DNA of 32,519 bases from Candidatus Fimimorpha faecalis. Lineage in GTDB: Bacteria > Bacillota > Clostridia > Lachnospirales > Lachnospiraceae. Of this stretch, positions 1-7,608 are shown piece after piece. A program made the position numbers and the translations under genes. The notes beneath the pieces were generated by a model that worked only from the letters and a program-made list of their open reading frames with translations, searched no databases and was not told the DNA's origin. Numbering within the stretch: position 1 is the first letter of the stretch; every line of letters starts with the position of its first letter. The stretch is from assembly GCA_018712075.1 (NCBI GenBank), contig DVHN01000188.1, positions 1 through 32,519 on the forward strand, given 5' to 3'.

Positions 1-193
1 AAAAAAAGCTGTCCAAATTTCTCGTAGGTACGCCCAAAATTCTAGCATGAAACATGGGATCAATATAATCTGGTCCGCATTTCCAAGCCCCAACTTGGAG
101 TCCCCTTCGCTTCAAACAATTTAAAATTCCACAAGTAATCATTGTTTTTCCACTTCCGCTGCCAGTTCCAGCAATCATAATTCGATTTCCCAT
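1..193 (-). CDS. cbiA: Cobyrinate a,c-diamide synthase CbiA, N-terminal part (cut by window edge)
   Basis: Only the first 64 codons are present. The gene starts with ATG at 193 and runs off the left edge. CbiA is the ATP- and glutamine-dependent enzyme that amidates the a and c side chains of (cobalt-)cobyrinate in the cytoplasm. The visible part has the P-loop of the dethiobiotin-synthetase-like domain (GTGSGSGKT, residues 9-17), then WKCGPDYIDPMFH (residues 42-54), which is very characteristic of CbiA/CobB. An AGGTGA ribosome binding site lies 8 bases before the ATG. The gene is 18 bases downstream of the cbiET stop and is probably the next gene of the same transcript. Completeness of the glutaminase domain cannot be judged here. 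Confidence 0.95.
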   Translation of the reverse strand, partial: MGNRIMIAGTGSGSGKTMITCGILNCLKRRGLQVGAWKCGPDYIDPMFHARILGVPTRNLDSFF

Positions 194-211
194 CTCTACT
201 TTCACCTCATT

Positions 212-1405
212 TCATTCCGCCATACCATCCGCCGTAATCAGAAATACGGGGTTCAATGCAGTCATCATATGATAACTTCCTACCTGTTTTGCCCGTGCTG
301 GAAATAGCTGTACCAAATCTAGATTTCTAAATTTTAATTTTTTTAAAGTTTCCAGCGCCTGAGACATCGTTTCCAATGTAATTGCATTAATTACTAAATG
401 AATACTTGGATTTTTTTGTTGTAAAATCGTCAATATTTGTTCCATATTTCCCTTTGTTCCGCCTAAAAATGCCACATCAGGTTTTGGAAGATTGTTCATT
501 ACATCGGGTGCCATACCCTTTACCAATTCCAGGTTTTCCAATTGAAATTTTTCTTTGTTTTGTTCAATCAATTGTTGTGCCTCTTCCTGACATTCCACTG
601 CATAAACCTTCCCCATCGATGCAGCGATTGCCATTTCCACAGACACAGAACCAGTTCCTGCCCCAATATCATATACAATATCAGTCTTTCTCAAGGATAG
701 TTTTGACAGAGTTACCGCTCTTATCTCACTTTTGGTAATTGGAACATTTCCTCGAACGAATAATTCATCTCCTATTCCAAACGAAGGCCTTCTCTTTTTT
801 TCTCCATTTGCAATTAAAAAACAGCAGGCAAGAGGATTGGATTCCAATTGCTGCATTTCTCTTACTTTTCCTATTGTAATTCGCTCTTGTGGATAGCTCA
901 GCCATTCTCCGATATAAATATCATAATCTCCAAATCCATGTGAAGTTAACCTCTGACAGAGTTCGTTCATCTTTCCAGCCGTCAGCAAAAATACTTTATC
1001 ATACTGGAACAACGCTTCCTCTAAATTCTCCTCTCTTCCATGAAGACTCAGAATTTTGGCATCTTCCCATGAAATTCCAATTTGAGCGGATAGATAGGAA
1101 ATCGAAGAAATCCCTGGATAAATTTTAACTTCCCATTCCTCTAAATATTGCAGCAGTTTTTTCGTCCCACTGTAAAATCCAGTATCTCCCGACATTACGA
1201 TTACAATTTCTTCTTTATCCGTTTGTTCAACCACCGCCCTAATTTCTTCTGGCCGATATCTAATCACGGTCGGTGCATGAGAAAACGGTTCTATCAGACG
1301 TTTTGCTCCAATCAAAAGCTGTGCCTGCTGGATTCGTTCCTTCGCTTCCACAGTCAGCGTCTTCCAATTTCCCATTCCAACTCCAACAATTGCAATTCTC
1401 TTCAT
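212..1405 (-). CDS. cbiET: Fused cobalt-precorrin-7 C5-methyltransferase / cobalt-precorrin-6B C15-methyltransferase (decarboxylating)
   Basis: This 397-residue protein has two domains. Residues 1 to about 200 are a CbiE-type tetrapyrrole methylase with the family loops GVGMG (8-12), SGDTGFYSG (72-80) and YPGISS (96-101). Residues about 208-397 are a CbiT-type Rossmann methyltransferase with the SAM-binding motif VYDIGAGTGSVSVE (244-257). The pair methylates C5 and C15 and decarboxylates the acetate on C12, as in the fused aerobic enzyme CobL. The start ATG at 1405 follows AGGAGGAAAGG, which sits inside the end of the cbiJ reading frame. cbiJ reads 146 bases into this gene in another frame. 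Both methylase domains look complete. The operon setting (cbiJ upstream, cbiA downstream) fits. Confidence 0.95.
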   Translation of the reverse strand: MKRIAIVGVGMGNWKTLTVEAKERIQQAQLLIGAKRLIEPFSHAPTVIRYRPEEIRAVVEQTDKEEIVIVMSGDTGFYSGTKKLLQYLEEWEVKIYPGISSISYLSAQIGISWEDAKILSLHGREENLEEALFQYDKVFLLTAGKMNELCQRLTSHGFGDYDIYIGEWLSYPQERITIGKVREMQQLESNPLACCFLIANGEKKRRPSFGIGDELFVRGNVPITKSEIRAVTLSKLSLRKTDIVYDIGAGTGSVSVEMAIAASMGKVYAVECQEEAQQLIEQNKEKFQLENLELVKGMAPDVMNNLPKPDVAFLGGTKGNMEQILTILQQKNPSIHLVINAITLETMSQALETLKKLKFRNLDLVQLFPARAKQVGSYHMMTALNPVFLITADGMAE

Positions 1406-2171
1406 CCTTTCCTCCTAATTGTTTCATTAGTTCCTCCAAAGAAATCCCCTCTTCTTTTTGCGGGCGTTCAATTACAACCAACTTACATCCCGTTTTTTTC
1501 GCTGCTTCTCGTTTTTGAATAAATCCACCTGTTGCTCCAGACTCTTTTGTCACCAAATATTGAATCTGAAATTCTTCTATCATAGCCCGATTCATCTGCT
1601 CTGAAAACGGCCCCTGCATCCCAATTAAATGTCTGCCCGTTAATCCTTTTCGCTCCCATTTTGCAATCATGGACGCCATTGGCAAAATTCTGGCATAAAT
1701 ACGCTGTGTAAAGTCTGGCAAAATCTGAAACGCTTCCATTTCTTTACTGCCAATCGTTAATAGCACATTCCCTTTTTTCTTTAAAAGCCAGTCTGCCGCC
1801 TCTTTTGCTGATTTTACCAATATCGTAGTTTCATCTTGCTCCAGCTTTGTTTCCTTTCTCTTTAAACGTAAATACGGCAAATTCAGCTTTGTACACGCAG
1901 TTTGAATATTTTGAGTTACTTCCATTGCATAGGGATGCGTGGCATCGACAACGAGACTGGGACTTTCTGTTTTTAACACTTGTTCCATTTCTGTTTCCGT
2001 TAAACGGCCAACTCGAATTCTTTCTTTGGTTTCCTCATCCAATAATGCTCTGCCATACTCTGTCGCTACAAATCCAACTATTTCTCTTTGCTGTTTGACC
2101 AAGTATTCACATAACTGTCTGCCTTCCGTTGTCCCTGCAAAAACGGCAATCGTCTCTTTCTGACCTCTCAT
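1260..2171 (-). CDS. cbiJ: Cobalt-precorrin-6A reductase CbiJ with an extended out-of-frame tail
   Basis: This is a NAD(P)H-dependent reductase of the corrin ring (CobK/CbiJ family). Recognisable segments are FAGTTEGRQL (11-20), VVDATHPYA (74-82), LTIGSKE (138-144), YARILP (159-164) and TKESGATGGF (208-217). The family is usually about 250-260 residues, and the recognisable part ends near residue 254 (ELMKQLGGK). The frame then stays open for another 49 residues by reading the first 146 bases of cbiE in a different frame, giving a Cys-rich tail (NCNCW, DADCGSEG). The start ATG at 2171 overlaps the cbiH stop by 4 bases (ATGA), indicating translational coupling. The tail is either a true long overlap or the mark of a small indel near the cbiJ end. 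The reductase assignment is firm; the tail's reality is not. Confidence 0.93.
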   Translation of the reverse strand: MRGQKETIAVFAGTTEGRQLCEYLVKQQREIVGFVATEYGRALLDEETKERIRVGRLTETEMEQVLKTESPSLVVDATHPYAMEVTQNIQTACTKLNLPYLRLKRKETKLEQDETTILVKSAKEAADWLLKKKGNVLLTIGSKEMEAFQILPDFTQRIYARILPMASMIAKWERKGLTGRHLIGMQGPFSEQMNRAMIEEFQIQYLVTKESGATGGFIQKREAAKKTGCKLVVIERPQKEEGISLEELMKQLGGKDEENCNCWSWNGKLEDADCGSEGTNPAGTAFDWSKTSDRTVFSCTDRD

Positions 2172-2887
2172 AACAGATATCCTCTCGGAGTTACCATTCT
2201 TCCATCCATTACAGTTGTTTGACTATTTCCAATATATACTGTTGTAAACATATCCAAATGAGCCTCTTGTAACTGCTTCAACGATAAAATTCGTTTTTCT
2301 TCTCCGTCCCTGCCAATATTTCTTACATAACCACATACCGTATCTGGACTCTGATATTGTAATACAATTTCCGATGCACGTCTTAAATAATCTGCACGTT
2401 TTTTACTGGATGGATTATAAATACAAATCACAAAATCCCCCATAGCTGCATACTGAATCCGTTTCTCAATCAATTCCCATGGAGTCAGCAAATCACTTAA
2501 ACTAATCACTGCAAAATCATGTGACAACGGCGCTCCCAATACCGCTGCTCCACTGCAAGCTGCTGTGACACCTGGTATAATTTTTATTTCCAAATCTTCT
2601 CCCTTTGCCAACTCCAAAACTAAACTTGCCATTCCGTATACACCACTGTCCCCACTGCATACAAGCGAAACCGTTTTGTTCTGTTTTGCTGTTTCAATCG
2701 CCCAAATACAACGTTCTTTTTCTTTTCTCATTGGAGTTACAAAATATTCCTTATGAGGAAAGATTGATTTTAGCAATTCTGCATACACCGTATATCCTGC
2801 AATGACATCACTTTTTTCCAGTGCCTGCCTGGCTTCCAACGTCATTCCATTCTCTCCTCCAGCGCCAAATCCAACTATAAATAGCAT
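2168..2887 (-). CDS. cbiH: Cobalt-precorrin-3 C17-methyltransferase CbiH
   Basis: This 239-residue tetrapyrrole methylase performs the C17 methylation that accompanies ring contraction in the anaerobic B12 pathway. Family signatures are visible: VGFGAGG near the N-terminus (5-11), CSGDSGVYGMA (77-87), IPGVTAACSGAAVLGAPLSHDF (104-125, the CobJ/CbiH hallmark) and IYNPSSKKR (about residue 156). The length is normal for a single-domain CbiH. The start at 2887 is preceded by AAGGAAGGAACA. It lies 61 bases after cbiG, with a hairpin in the gap, and overlaps cbiJ by 4 bases downstream. No CbiG or other domain is fused to it. Confidence 0.95.
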   Translation of the reverse strand: MLFIVGFGAGGENGMTLEARQALEKSDVIAGYTVYAELLKSIFPHKEYFVTPMRKEKERCIWAIETAKQNKTVSLVCSGDSGVYGMASLVLELAKGEDLEIKIIPGVTAACSGAAVLGAPLSHDFAVISLSDLLTPWELIEKRIQYAAMGDFVICIYNPSSKKRADYLRRASEIVLQYQSPDTVCGYVRNIGRDGEEKRILSLKQLQEAHLDMFTTVYIGNSQTTVMDGRMVTPRGYLL

Positions 2888-2931
2888 TGTTCCTTCCTTT
2901 CCTTATCGTTTCTAATAATAAGACAGCTTTA

Positions 2932-2962
2932 CGATTTCATTTATCCTTTTAAAATGAAATCG
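2932..2962 (-). repeat. Intra-operon hairpin overlapping the cbiG stop codon
   Basis: The arms CGATTTCATTT and AAATGAAATCG are perfect 11-base complements around a 9-base loop. The stem includes the last codons of cbiG, and the loop begins with its TAA stop. The minus-strand sequence after the hairpin is not a U-tract, so it is a poor intrinsic terminator. It could be an mRNA-stability or processing element between cbiG and cbiH, the widest gap (61 bases) inside the cbiD-cbiA series. Confidence 0.55.
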
Positions 2963-3995
2963 CAATTGCTTCTTCATAAACAGCCATTGTCATTCCATCT
3001 CTTGCCGTCTTTTTCATTCTCTTTTTTCCGCATCTGCTTCCCAAATAGGCACTTCTTTCACATACATTGGAAGTTCCTACTGTTTGCTTTACAAAATCAG
3101 AGTTTGAAAAATCTCCTTCCACTGCATTTAATTGATCGGAAGAATAGGTTAGAAACGGAATCTTCCATTTTTTCGCTAACTCAATCAATCCTTTTTCTTG
3201 CTGTTTTCGATCAATGGAAACAATTTTATTTACCTGCTGTTTTTGAAAACCATGCTGCTCTAATTGCTGTACGAAAAATTGTTCCAGTTCTTCTAATGAT
3301 TTTCCCTTTCTGCATCCAACACCAATCACTAGATTTTTGGGGAGCAGACGACATTCCAATGGAAAATAAACGGGTTCCATCTTAGATGCAATCACAACGC
3401 CCGCTTCGATATGGAAAGATTGTATTTGCTCTTTTTCTTCTATCTGTATCAGGCCCATAGGAAGAATTCCCTCTACATCATACTCGCTTATCCATCCGAC
3501 AGGTTCTTTTTCCAATATTCGACTCGATATTTCTTTAATTTCATGCCAATCTGCAATCCAAAGTCCATTCTTTTGGGCAAACAAATCTACAGCAAAACAT
3601 TGATTGCAGTCGGTTGCAGTCGTAATAACTGGTACCGCTCCAATTTTCCTTGCCAACTGCTCGGCATATGCATTTGCCCCACCCAAATGTCCAGAAAGAA
3701 TCGGAATGACAAATTTCCCTTTCTCATCCATGACTAAAATAGCAGGATCATTTACCTTATCCGTCAAAAACGGGGCGATACTTCGCACTGCAATGCCTGC
3801 TGCTCCGATAAACACAATGGCATCTGCTTTTTTCCAAATTTTTTCTAATAATTGCTTTGTATGAGCAAACGGTATTGCATCTTCCTGTACATATTTATAC
3901 CATCCAAAAAGAACGACCGTCTCCACCATATTGCTCTGCTGAATTTTCTTTCCAAGTACAATTCCAGCTCTTGTAAATGCAATAATATAAACCAT
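2949..3995 (-). CDS. cbiG: Cobalt-precorrin-5A hydrolase CbiG
   Basis: CbiG opens the lactone ring of cobalt-precorrin-5A and releases the C20-derived two-carbon fragment as acetaldehyde, a step unique to the anaerobic route. The 348-residue protein shows the three expected parts: an N-terminal region with FIGAAGIAVRSIAP (62-75), the central motif PILSGHLGGANAYA (98-111) followed by ITTATD (124-129), and a C-terminal CbiG_C/CobE-like domain beginning with NLVIGVGCRKG (about residue 221). It starts with ATG at 3995, 5 bases after the cbiF stop, so it is probably translated by coupling; no strong separate binding site is seen. A hairpin covers its stop codon. The length is typical. Confidence 0.95.
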   Translation of the reverse strand: MVYIIAFTRAGIVLGKKIQQSNMVETVVLFGWYKYVQEDAIPFAHTKQLLEKIWKKADAIVFIGAAGIAVRSIAPFLTDKVNDPAILVMDEKGKFVIPILSGHLGGANAYAEQLARKIGAVPVITTATDCNQCFAVDLFAQKNGLWIADWHEIKEISSRILEKEPVGWISEYDVEGILPMGLIQIEEKEQIQSFHIEAGVVIASKMEPVYFPLECRLLPKNLVIGVGCRKGKSLEELEQFFVQQLEQHGFQKQQVNKIVSIDRKQQEKGLIELAKKWKIPFLTYSSDQLNAVEGDFSNSDFVKQTVGTSNVCERSAYLGSRCGKKRMKKTARDGMTMAVYEEAIAISF

Positions 3996-4000
3996 CTATT

Positions 4001-4765
4001 TCATCCATTCTTTTTTGATGCCTGCCGAAATTCTGTAGAAAAACTGGCATCATATAACTTCGATAACTGATAATCTGTGTCCAGACAATCTCCAACTACA
4101 ACCAATGCTGTTTTCGTAATATGATTTTGTTCTGCTGCTTCTGGAAGAAATTTCAACGTTGTTCGTATCACTTTTTGCTCTGGCCAGCTTGCCTTATAAA
4201 CCAATGCACATGGAGTCTCTTCCGTATAATATCCTTGCAGCAGCTCTTCCCGTAATTCTTTCAGCAATCCAGTACTTAAAAAAATAACCATAGTTGCTCC
4301 GTGACTTGCCAACGCCTTCATCTCTTCTTTTTCTGGCACTGGAGTTCTGCCTGGCATTCTTGTAATAATTACAGTCTGAGAAACACCTGGAAGCGTATAT
4401 TCTGCTTGCAGCGCCGCCGCTGCCGCACAAAAACTACTCACTCCAGGACAAACTTCATATAAAACTCCAATCCGTTCCAGTTCATCCATCTGTTCTTTGA
4501 CCGCTCCATAAATACTAGGATCTCCCGTATGGAGCCGAACAATCTGTTTTTGTTCTGAAGCGCTTCTTTTTAACACAGCAATTACTTCCTCCAATGTCAT
4601 AACTGCACTATTATAAATTTCACAAGTCTTCTTCGTTTCTTTTAAAAGTTCTGGATTCACTAGAGAACCTGCATAAACTACAATGTCTGCTTCTTGCAGT
4701 AACTTCAGCCCTCTCACGGTAATTAAATCCGTTGCCCCTGGACCTGCTCCCACAAAATAAACCAT
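4001..4765 (-). CDS. cbiF: Cobalt-precorrin-4 C11-methyltransferase CbiF
   Basis: This 254-residue tetrapyrrole methylase adds the C11 methyl group. Its features are GAGPG (6-10), YAGSLVNPE (31-39, a CbiF/CobM marker), RLHTGDPSIYGAV (77-89), CPGVSSFCAAAAAL (106-119) and TRMPGRTPVPE (135-145). The start ATG at 4765 is preceded by AGGAGGAAAATTTAAG. It lies 37 bases after cbiD and 5 bases before cbiG. The length and motifs are complete, with nothing unusual. Confidence 0.96.
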   Translation of the reverse strand: MVYFVGAGPGATDLITVRGLKLLQEADIVVYAGSLVNPELLKETKKTCEIYNSAVMTLEEVIAVLKRSASEQKQIVRLHTGDPSIYGAVKEQMDELERIGVLYEVCPGVSSFCAAAAALQAEYTLPGVSQTVIITRMPGRTPVPEKEEMKALASHGATMVIFLSTGLLKELREELLQGYYTEETPCALVYKASWPEQKVIRTTLKFLPEAAEQNHITKTALVVVGDCLDTDYQLSKLYDASFSTEFRQASKKNG

Positions 4766-4802
4766 CTTAAATTTTCCTCCTAATTTTTAAAGATAGCAAT
4801 GA

Positions 4803-5957
4803 TCAATTCGATTTCTTTTCCAGTCTCTCTTTCAATCGACCCGCATTTGTTGTCATTCCTAATACTCCATGCTGATTGGAGAATATGATCGCTCCAATTT
4901 CCAGCCCATCATACGCTCGTCGTTTTAAATGAAATTCTATTTTTCTCATCAATTGTTCCATTGTGGCCTCTCTCTTTTGGTATTGCTCCATTCGATCAAT
5001 GGCTTCTTCCGTTGTAATACAGTTTAGAATTTCCCGTGCCTGCTCTGCACTTCCTCCAGCTAACAAAAAACAGGAACTTAACACTTCCATCCTGGCATCT
5101 GCCCATCGGGAATGTGTATTCATAATGCCTGCCCCTAGTTTTACAAGCTTACCAATATGCCCAATGAGTAAAAGACTTTTTAGTTGAAACTCATACGCCA
5201 TATCAATCGTATCCCCAATGAAATTGCTGCATTTAATACAGTGTTCCAAATCAATATGAAGCGATTGCTTTATAAAATCACTTCCATAATTTCCAGGTGT
5301 CAGAATCAAATCTTTTTCCCCTTGAGCAGCTTTCATTTGAATTTCTGCATGAATTGTATCAATCAATGCTGTTTCACTCATAGGTTCCACAATCCCAGAA
5401 GTACCCAGTATAGAAATTCCTCCTTCGATTCCCAGTCTTGGATTAAACGTCTTTTTGGCAATCTCTCTCCCTTCTGGAACCGAAATCACAACGGTTAAAA
5501 TTCCTGCATAACAAAAATTCTCAGCTTCCCGATGTACATTATCATAAATCATTTTTCGGGGAATCGGATTAATCGCAGCCTCTCCTATTTTCTGTGTTAA
5601 TCCAGGCTTCGTTACACGTCCGACACCCTCTCCTCCGTCAATAAGGATATCACATTTTTTTTCGCTTGGGCATTCTTGTTTTTTTACGGTCGCATAAATA
5701 AAAATTCCATCGGTAATATCTGCATCATCCCCAGCATCCTTTTTCACAGCACATCGCACCCAGTTTTTTTCTATACAAATCTGCTCTATCTTCAATAATA
5801 ACCAGATTCCTTTTGGCGTTAAAAGAGAAATTTCCTCAACCCGCTTTCCTGACAACAGCATTCTTGTTGCCGCTGCCGCAGCTGCTGCCGCACAGGAACC
5901 CGTTGTATATCCATATCTTAATTTCTTATTTCCTTTATACATATACTGTTCTAACAT
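4803..5957 (-). CDS. cbiD: Cobalt-precorrin-5B C1-methyltransferase CbiD
   Basis: CbiD is the SAM-dependent enzyme that methylates C1 in the anaerobic pathway and is not related to the other tetrapyrrole methylases. The 384-residue protein carries the family's N-terminal signature RYGYTTGSCAAAAAAAA (14-30), then KKDAGDDADIT (about 72-82), GGEGVGRVTKPGL (about 109-121), GTSGIVEPMS (about 184-193) and GNYGSDF (about 223-229). It is the first gene of the minus-strand series cbiD-F-G-H-J-ET-A. The start ATG at 5957 has an AAAGGGA site 6 bases upstream. A candidate promoter lies in the 117-base gap shared with the divergent cbiL. That gap is too short for a cobalamin riboswitch. Confidence 0.96.
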   Translation of the reverse strand: MLEQYMYKGNKKLRYGYTTGSCAAAAAAAATRMLLSGKRVEEISLLTPKGIWLLLKIEQICIEKNWVRCAVKKDAGDDADITDGIFIYATVKKQECPSEKKCDILIDGGEGVGRVTKPGLTQKIGEAAINPIPRKMIYDNVHREAENFCYAGILTVVISVPEGREIAKKTFNPRLGIEGGISILGTSGIVEPMSETALIDTIHAEIQMKAAQGEKDLILTPGNYGSDFIKQSLHIDLEHCIKCSNFIGDTIDMAYEFQLKSLLLIGHIGKLVKLGAGIMNTHSRWADARMEVLSSCFLLAGGSAEQAREILNCITTEEAIDRMEQYQKREATMEQLMRKIEFHLKRRAYDGLEIGAIIFSNQHGVLGMTTNAGRLKERLEKKSN

Positions 5958-5980
5958 TGCGATCCCTTTTCTTTTATGTT

Positions 5981-6033
5981 ATAGTAACCAAGATGACTTC
6001 TTTGTAAAGCATTATCCCTAATAGGATTATACT
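5981..6033. promoter_or_regulatory. Overlapping divergent promoters between cbiD and cbiL
   Basis: On the minus strand, TTTACA (6008-6003) and TACTAT (5986-5981) are separated by 16 bases and point toward cbiD. On the plus strand, a good -10 hexamer TATACT (6028-6033) points toward cbiL, with only a weak -35 (TTGTAA at 6002, 20-base spacing). The two -35 regions overlap, so the promoters would compete. The imperfect palindrome ATTATCC-CTAATA-GGATTAT (6011-6030) between them could be an operator. No B12 box is present. All assignments are by consensus match only. Confidence 0.45.
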
Positions 6034-6074
6034 CAAAAAACAATTAAGAGACAAGAAAGGATTGATGTTAAAAT

Positions 6075-6758
6075 ATGAAAGGTACTTTATTCGGAACAGG
6101 GGTTGGTCCTGGAGATCCAGAACTTTTAACATTAAAAGCGCTTCGTACCATTCAGTCAAGCCCTATTATTGCAATCCCTTCCGCTAAGAAAGATCACTGC
6201 ACGGCGTATCAAATTGCCCAAAAAGCAGTTCCTGAATTGGATAAAAAAATAGTTTTACCATTATCCATGCCAATGACAAAAGATCCTCTTATTTTAAAAA
6301 GCAGTCATACGGCAGCTGCGGCTTCGATTCAACAATTTTTAGATCAGGGGCAAGACGTCTGTTTTCTCACCCTCGGTGATCCAACAGTATACTCTACTTA
6401 TATGTATATCCACCAAATCATTTCTAAAAATGGTTATCCTACCGTGATTCTGAATGGAATTCCATCGTTTTGCGCCGCTGCCGCTGCATTTCAAATTAGT
6501 CTGGCAGAACAATCCGAACCAATTACTATTATACCAGGTTCTTACGAAACGGATGCTTTCCTGACAATTCCTGGAACGAAAGTTCTAATGAAATCAGGAA
6601 AACAACTCTCCAATGTAAAAACTGCTCTTTCCAAGCATAATTATACCATTTATATGGCTGAAAACTGTACAATGGACAGTGAAAAACGCTATTACTCTCT
6701 AGAAGAAATCCCTAATGATTCTGGATATTATTCTCTTATTATTGCAAAATCCAATTAA
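6075..6758 (+). CDS. cbiL: Cobalt-precorrin-2 C20-methyltransferase CbiL
   Basis: This 227-residue tetrapyrrole methylase makes the first methylation after cobalt insertion, at C20. Motifs are GVGPGDPELLT (9-19), LTLGDPTVYSTYMYI (98-112, a CbiL/CobI marker) and GIPSFCAAAAAF (128-139), and the length is normal. It is the only corrin gene here on the plus strand, between cbiK and cbiD, so it is antisense to any transcript running from cbiK to cbiD. The start at 6075 is the only in-frame choice because an in-frame stop lies at 6063. The nearest purine-rich site (GAAAGGA) is about 13 bases away and is better placed for an out-of-frame ATG at 6065. A clear terminator follows. Confidence 0.95.
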   Translation: MKGTLFGTGVGPGDPELLTLKALRTIQSSPIIAIPSAKKDHCTAYQIAQKAVPELDKKIVLPLSMPMTKDPLILKSSHTAAAASIQQFLDQGQDVCFLTLGDPTVYSTYMYIHQIISKNGYPTVILNGIPSFCAAAAAFQISLAEQSEPITIIPGSYETDAFLTIPGTKVLMKSGKQLSNVKTALSKHNYTIYMAENCTMDSEKRYYSLEEIPNDSGYYSLIIAKSN

Positions 6759-6775
6759 AGAACTTCTTTTTCAAT

Positions 6776-6812
6776 GGCATCCAAATTTCCCCATCCATTG
6801 GATGCCTTTTTT
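6776..6812 (+). terminator. Intrinsic terminator of cbiL
   Basis: The stem GGCATCCAA / TTGGATGCC (9 bp, 13-base loop) is followed by TTTTTT on the plus strand. On the minus strand the bases after the stem are ATTGAAAAAG, with no U-tract. It should therefore stop cbiL transcripts but not those coming from cbiK. Confidence 0.85.
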
Positions 6813-7608
6813 ATTCATTCAATCCCACTGCTTCCTCTGCATGTAAAGAAAACAGATGACGAATTTCCTCTAATTCTCCTAATCCTTTCAACAGACATAT
6901 TGTCTGATATCCCATTTCTTCCAATCGGCTTTTCCAAGAATTGGTCTGCCTGCTTGCCATATCATTTCTGGCATGATCTCCTGACACAATCATAAATGGC
7001 TGTAATACAATCGTATGATATTCGTTTTTTCTTATCTCAAAAATTGTTTCATCCAAAATAGGACTTCCTTCTACCGTTGACACATAAATGTTTTCAGATC
7101 CCATTTTCCGAAATGTCTTCTGTAAAATAGGATAACATTGATTTGCTTCGTGTTCACTTCCATGTCCCATATAAACGACAGCCATATGTTTTGTCCAATT
7201 TACATTTCTGTTTGTCTCTTCTAATATCGCTTTCGCAGCAACCTCATAATCTCTCGTCTCATTTAATAACGGCTTCCCTATCCGAATGGTCTCAAACCAT
7301 TCTTGTTTTTCCTGAATTTGGGTAATCATCTTATCATATTCCATTCCAGCAATTACATGTGTCGGTTGTACTAAAATATCTTGAATTCCGTCTCGATGCA
7401 TTTGTTCTAAAGCAATCGCCACATTAGGAATTTGAATTCCCTCTTTTTCCCAAATTACAGAGCGAACAATCTCCGATGTAAATGCTCGATAAAACGTTCG
7501 ATCCGAAAACTGTTCTTTTAATTCCCGCTCGATCGCTTCAATCGTTTTTTCTCTCGTATCTGAATAAGTTGTTCCAAAACTAACAACCAAAATTCCTCTT
7601 TTATTCAT
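6811..7608 (-). CDS. cbiK: Sirohydrochlorin cobaltochelatase CbiK
   Basis: CbiK inserts Co2+ into sirohydrochlorin (or precorrin-2), the entry step of the anaerobic corrin pathway. The protein of 265 residues resembles the long, single-chain CbiK of enteric bacteria rather than the short CbiX. It has VVSFGTTYSDTRE (8-20), FYRAFTS (39-45), MGHGSEHEA (147-155, metal-binding His149), STVEG (177-181, Glu180) and VSGDHARNDMA (208-218, His212). I chose ATG 7608 over one 7 codons upstream because AGGAGA lies 6 bases before it. It overlaps the end of cbiO by 8 bases, so it is coupled to the cobalt transporter. No signal peptide is seen, so it acts in the cytoplasm. Confidence 0.94.
   Translation of the reverse strand: MNKRGILVVSFGTTYSDTREKTIEAIERELKEQFSDRTFYRAFTSEIVRSVIWEKEGIQIPNVAIALEQMHRDGIQDILVQPTHVIAGMEYDKMITQIQEKQEWFETIRIGKPLLNETRDYEVAAKAILEETNRNVNWTKHMAVVYMGHGSEHEANQCYPILQKTFRKMGSENIYVSTVEGSPILDETIFEIRKNEYHTIVLQPFMIVSGDHARNDMASRQTNSWKSRLEEMGYQTICLLKGLGELEEIRHLFSLHAEEAVGLNE

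Noticed and set aside
406-738. Plus-strand open frame opposite cbiET
   Set aside because: It lies fully inside a well-supported gene on the other strand, has no binding site, and its composition (many Pro, Phe, Leu) is what an antisense frame of this gene gives.
2954-3385. 143-codon plus-strand frame opposite cbiG
   Set aside because: The protein resembles no family and mirrors the cbiG codons; cbiG itself is unmistakable.
5958-6074. A second cobalamin riboswitch ahead of cbiD or cbiL
   Set aside because: The gap is only 117 bases and has no B12 box or CCCGC core on either strand.
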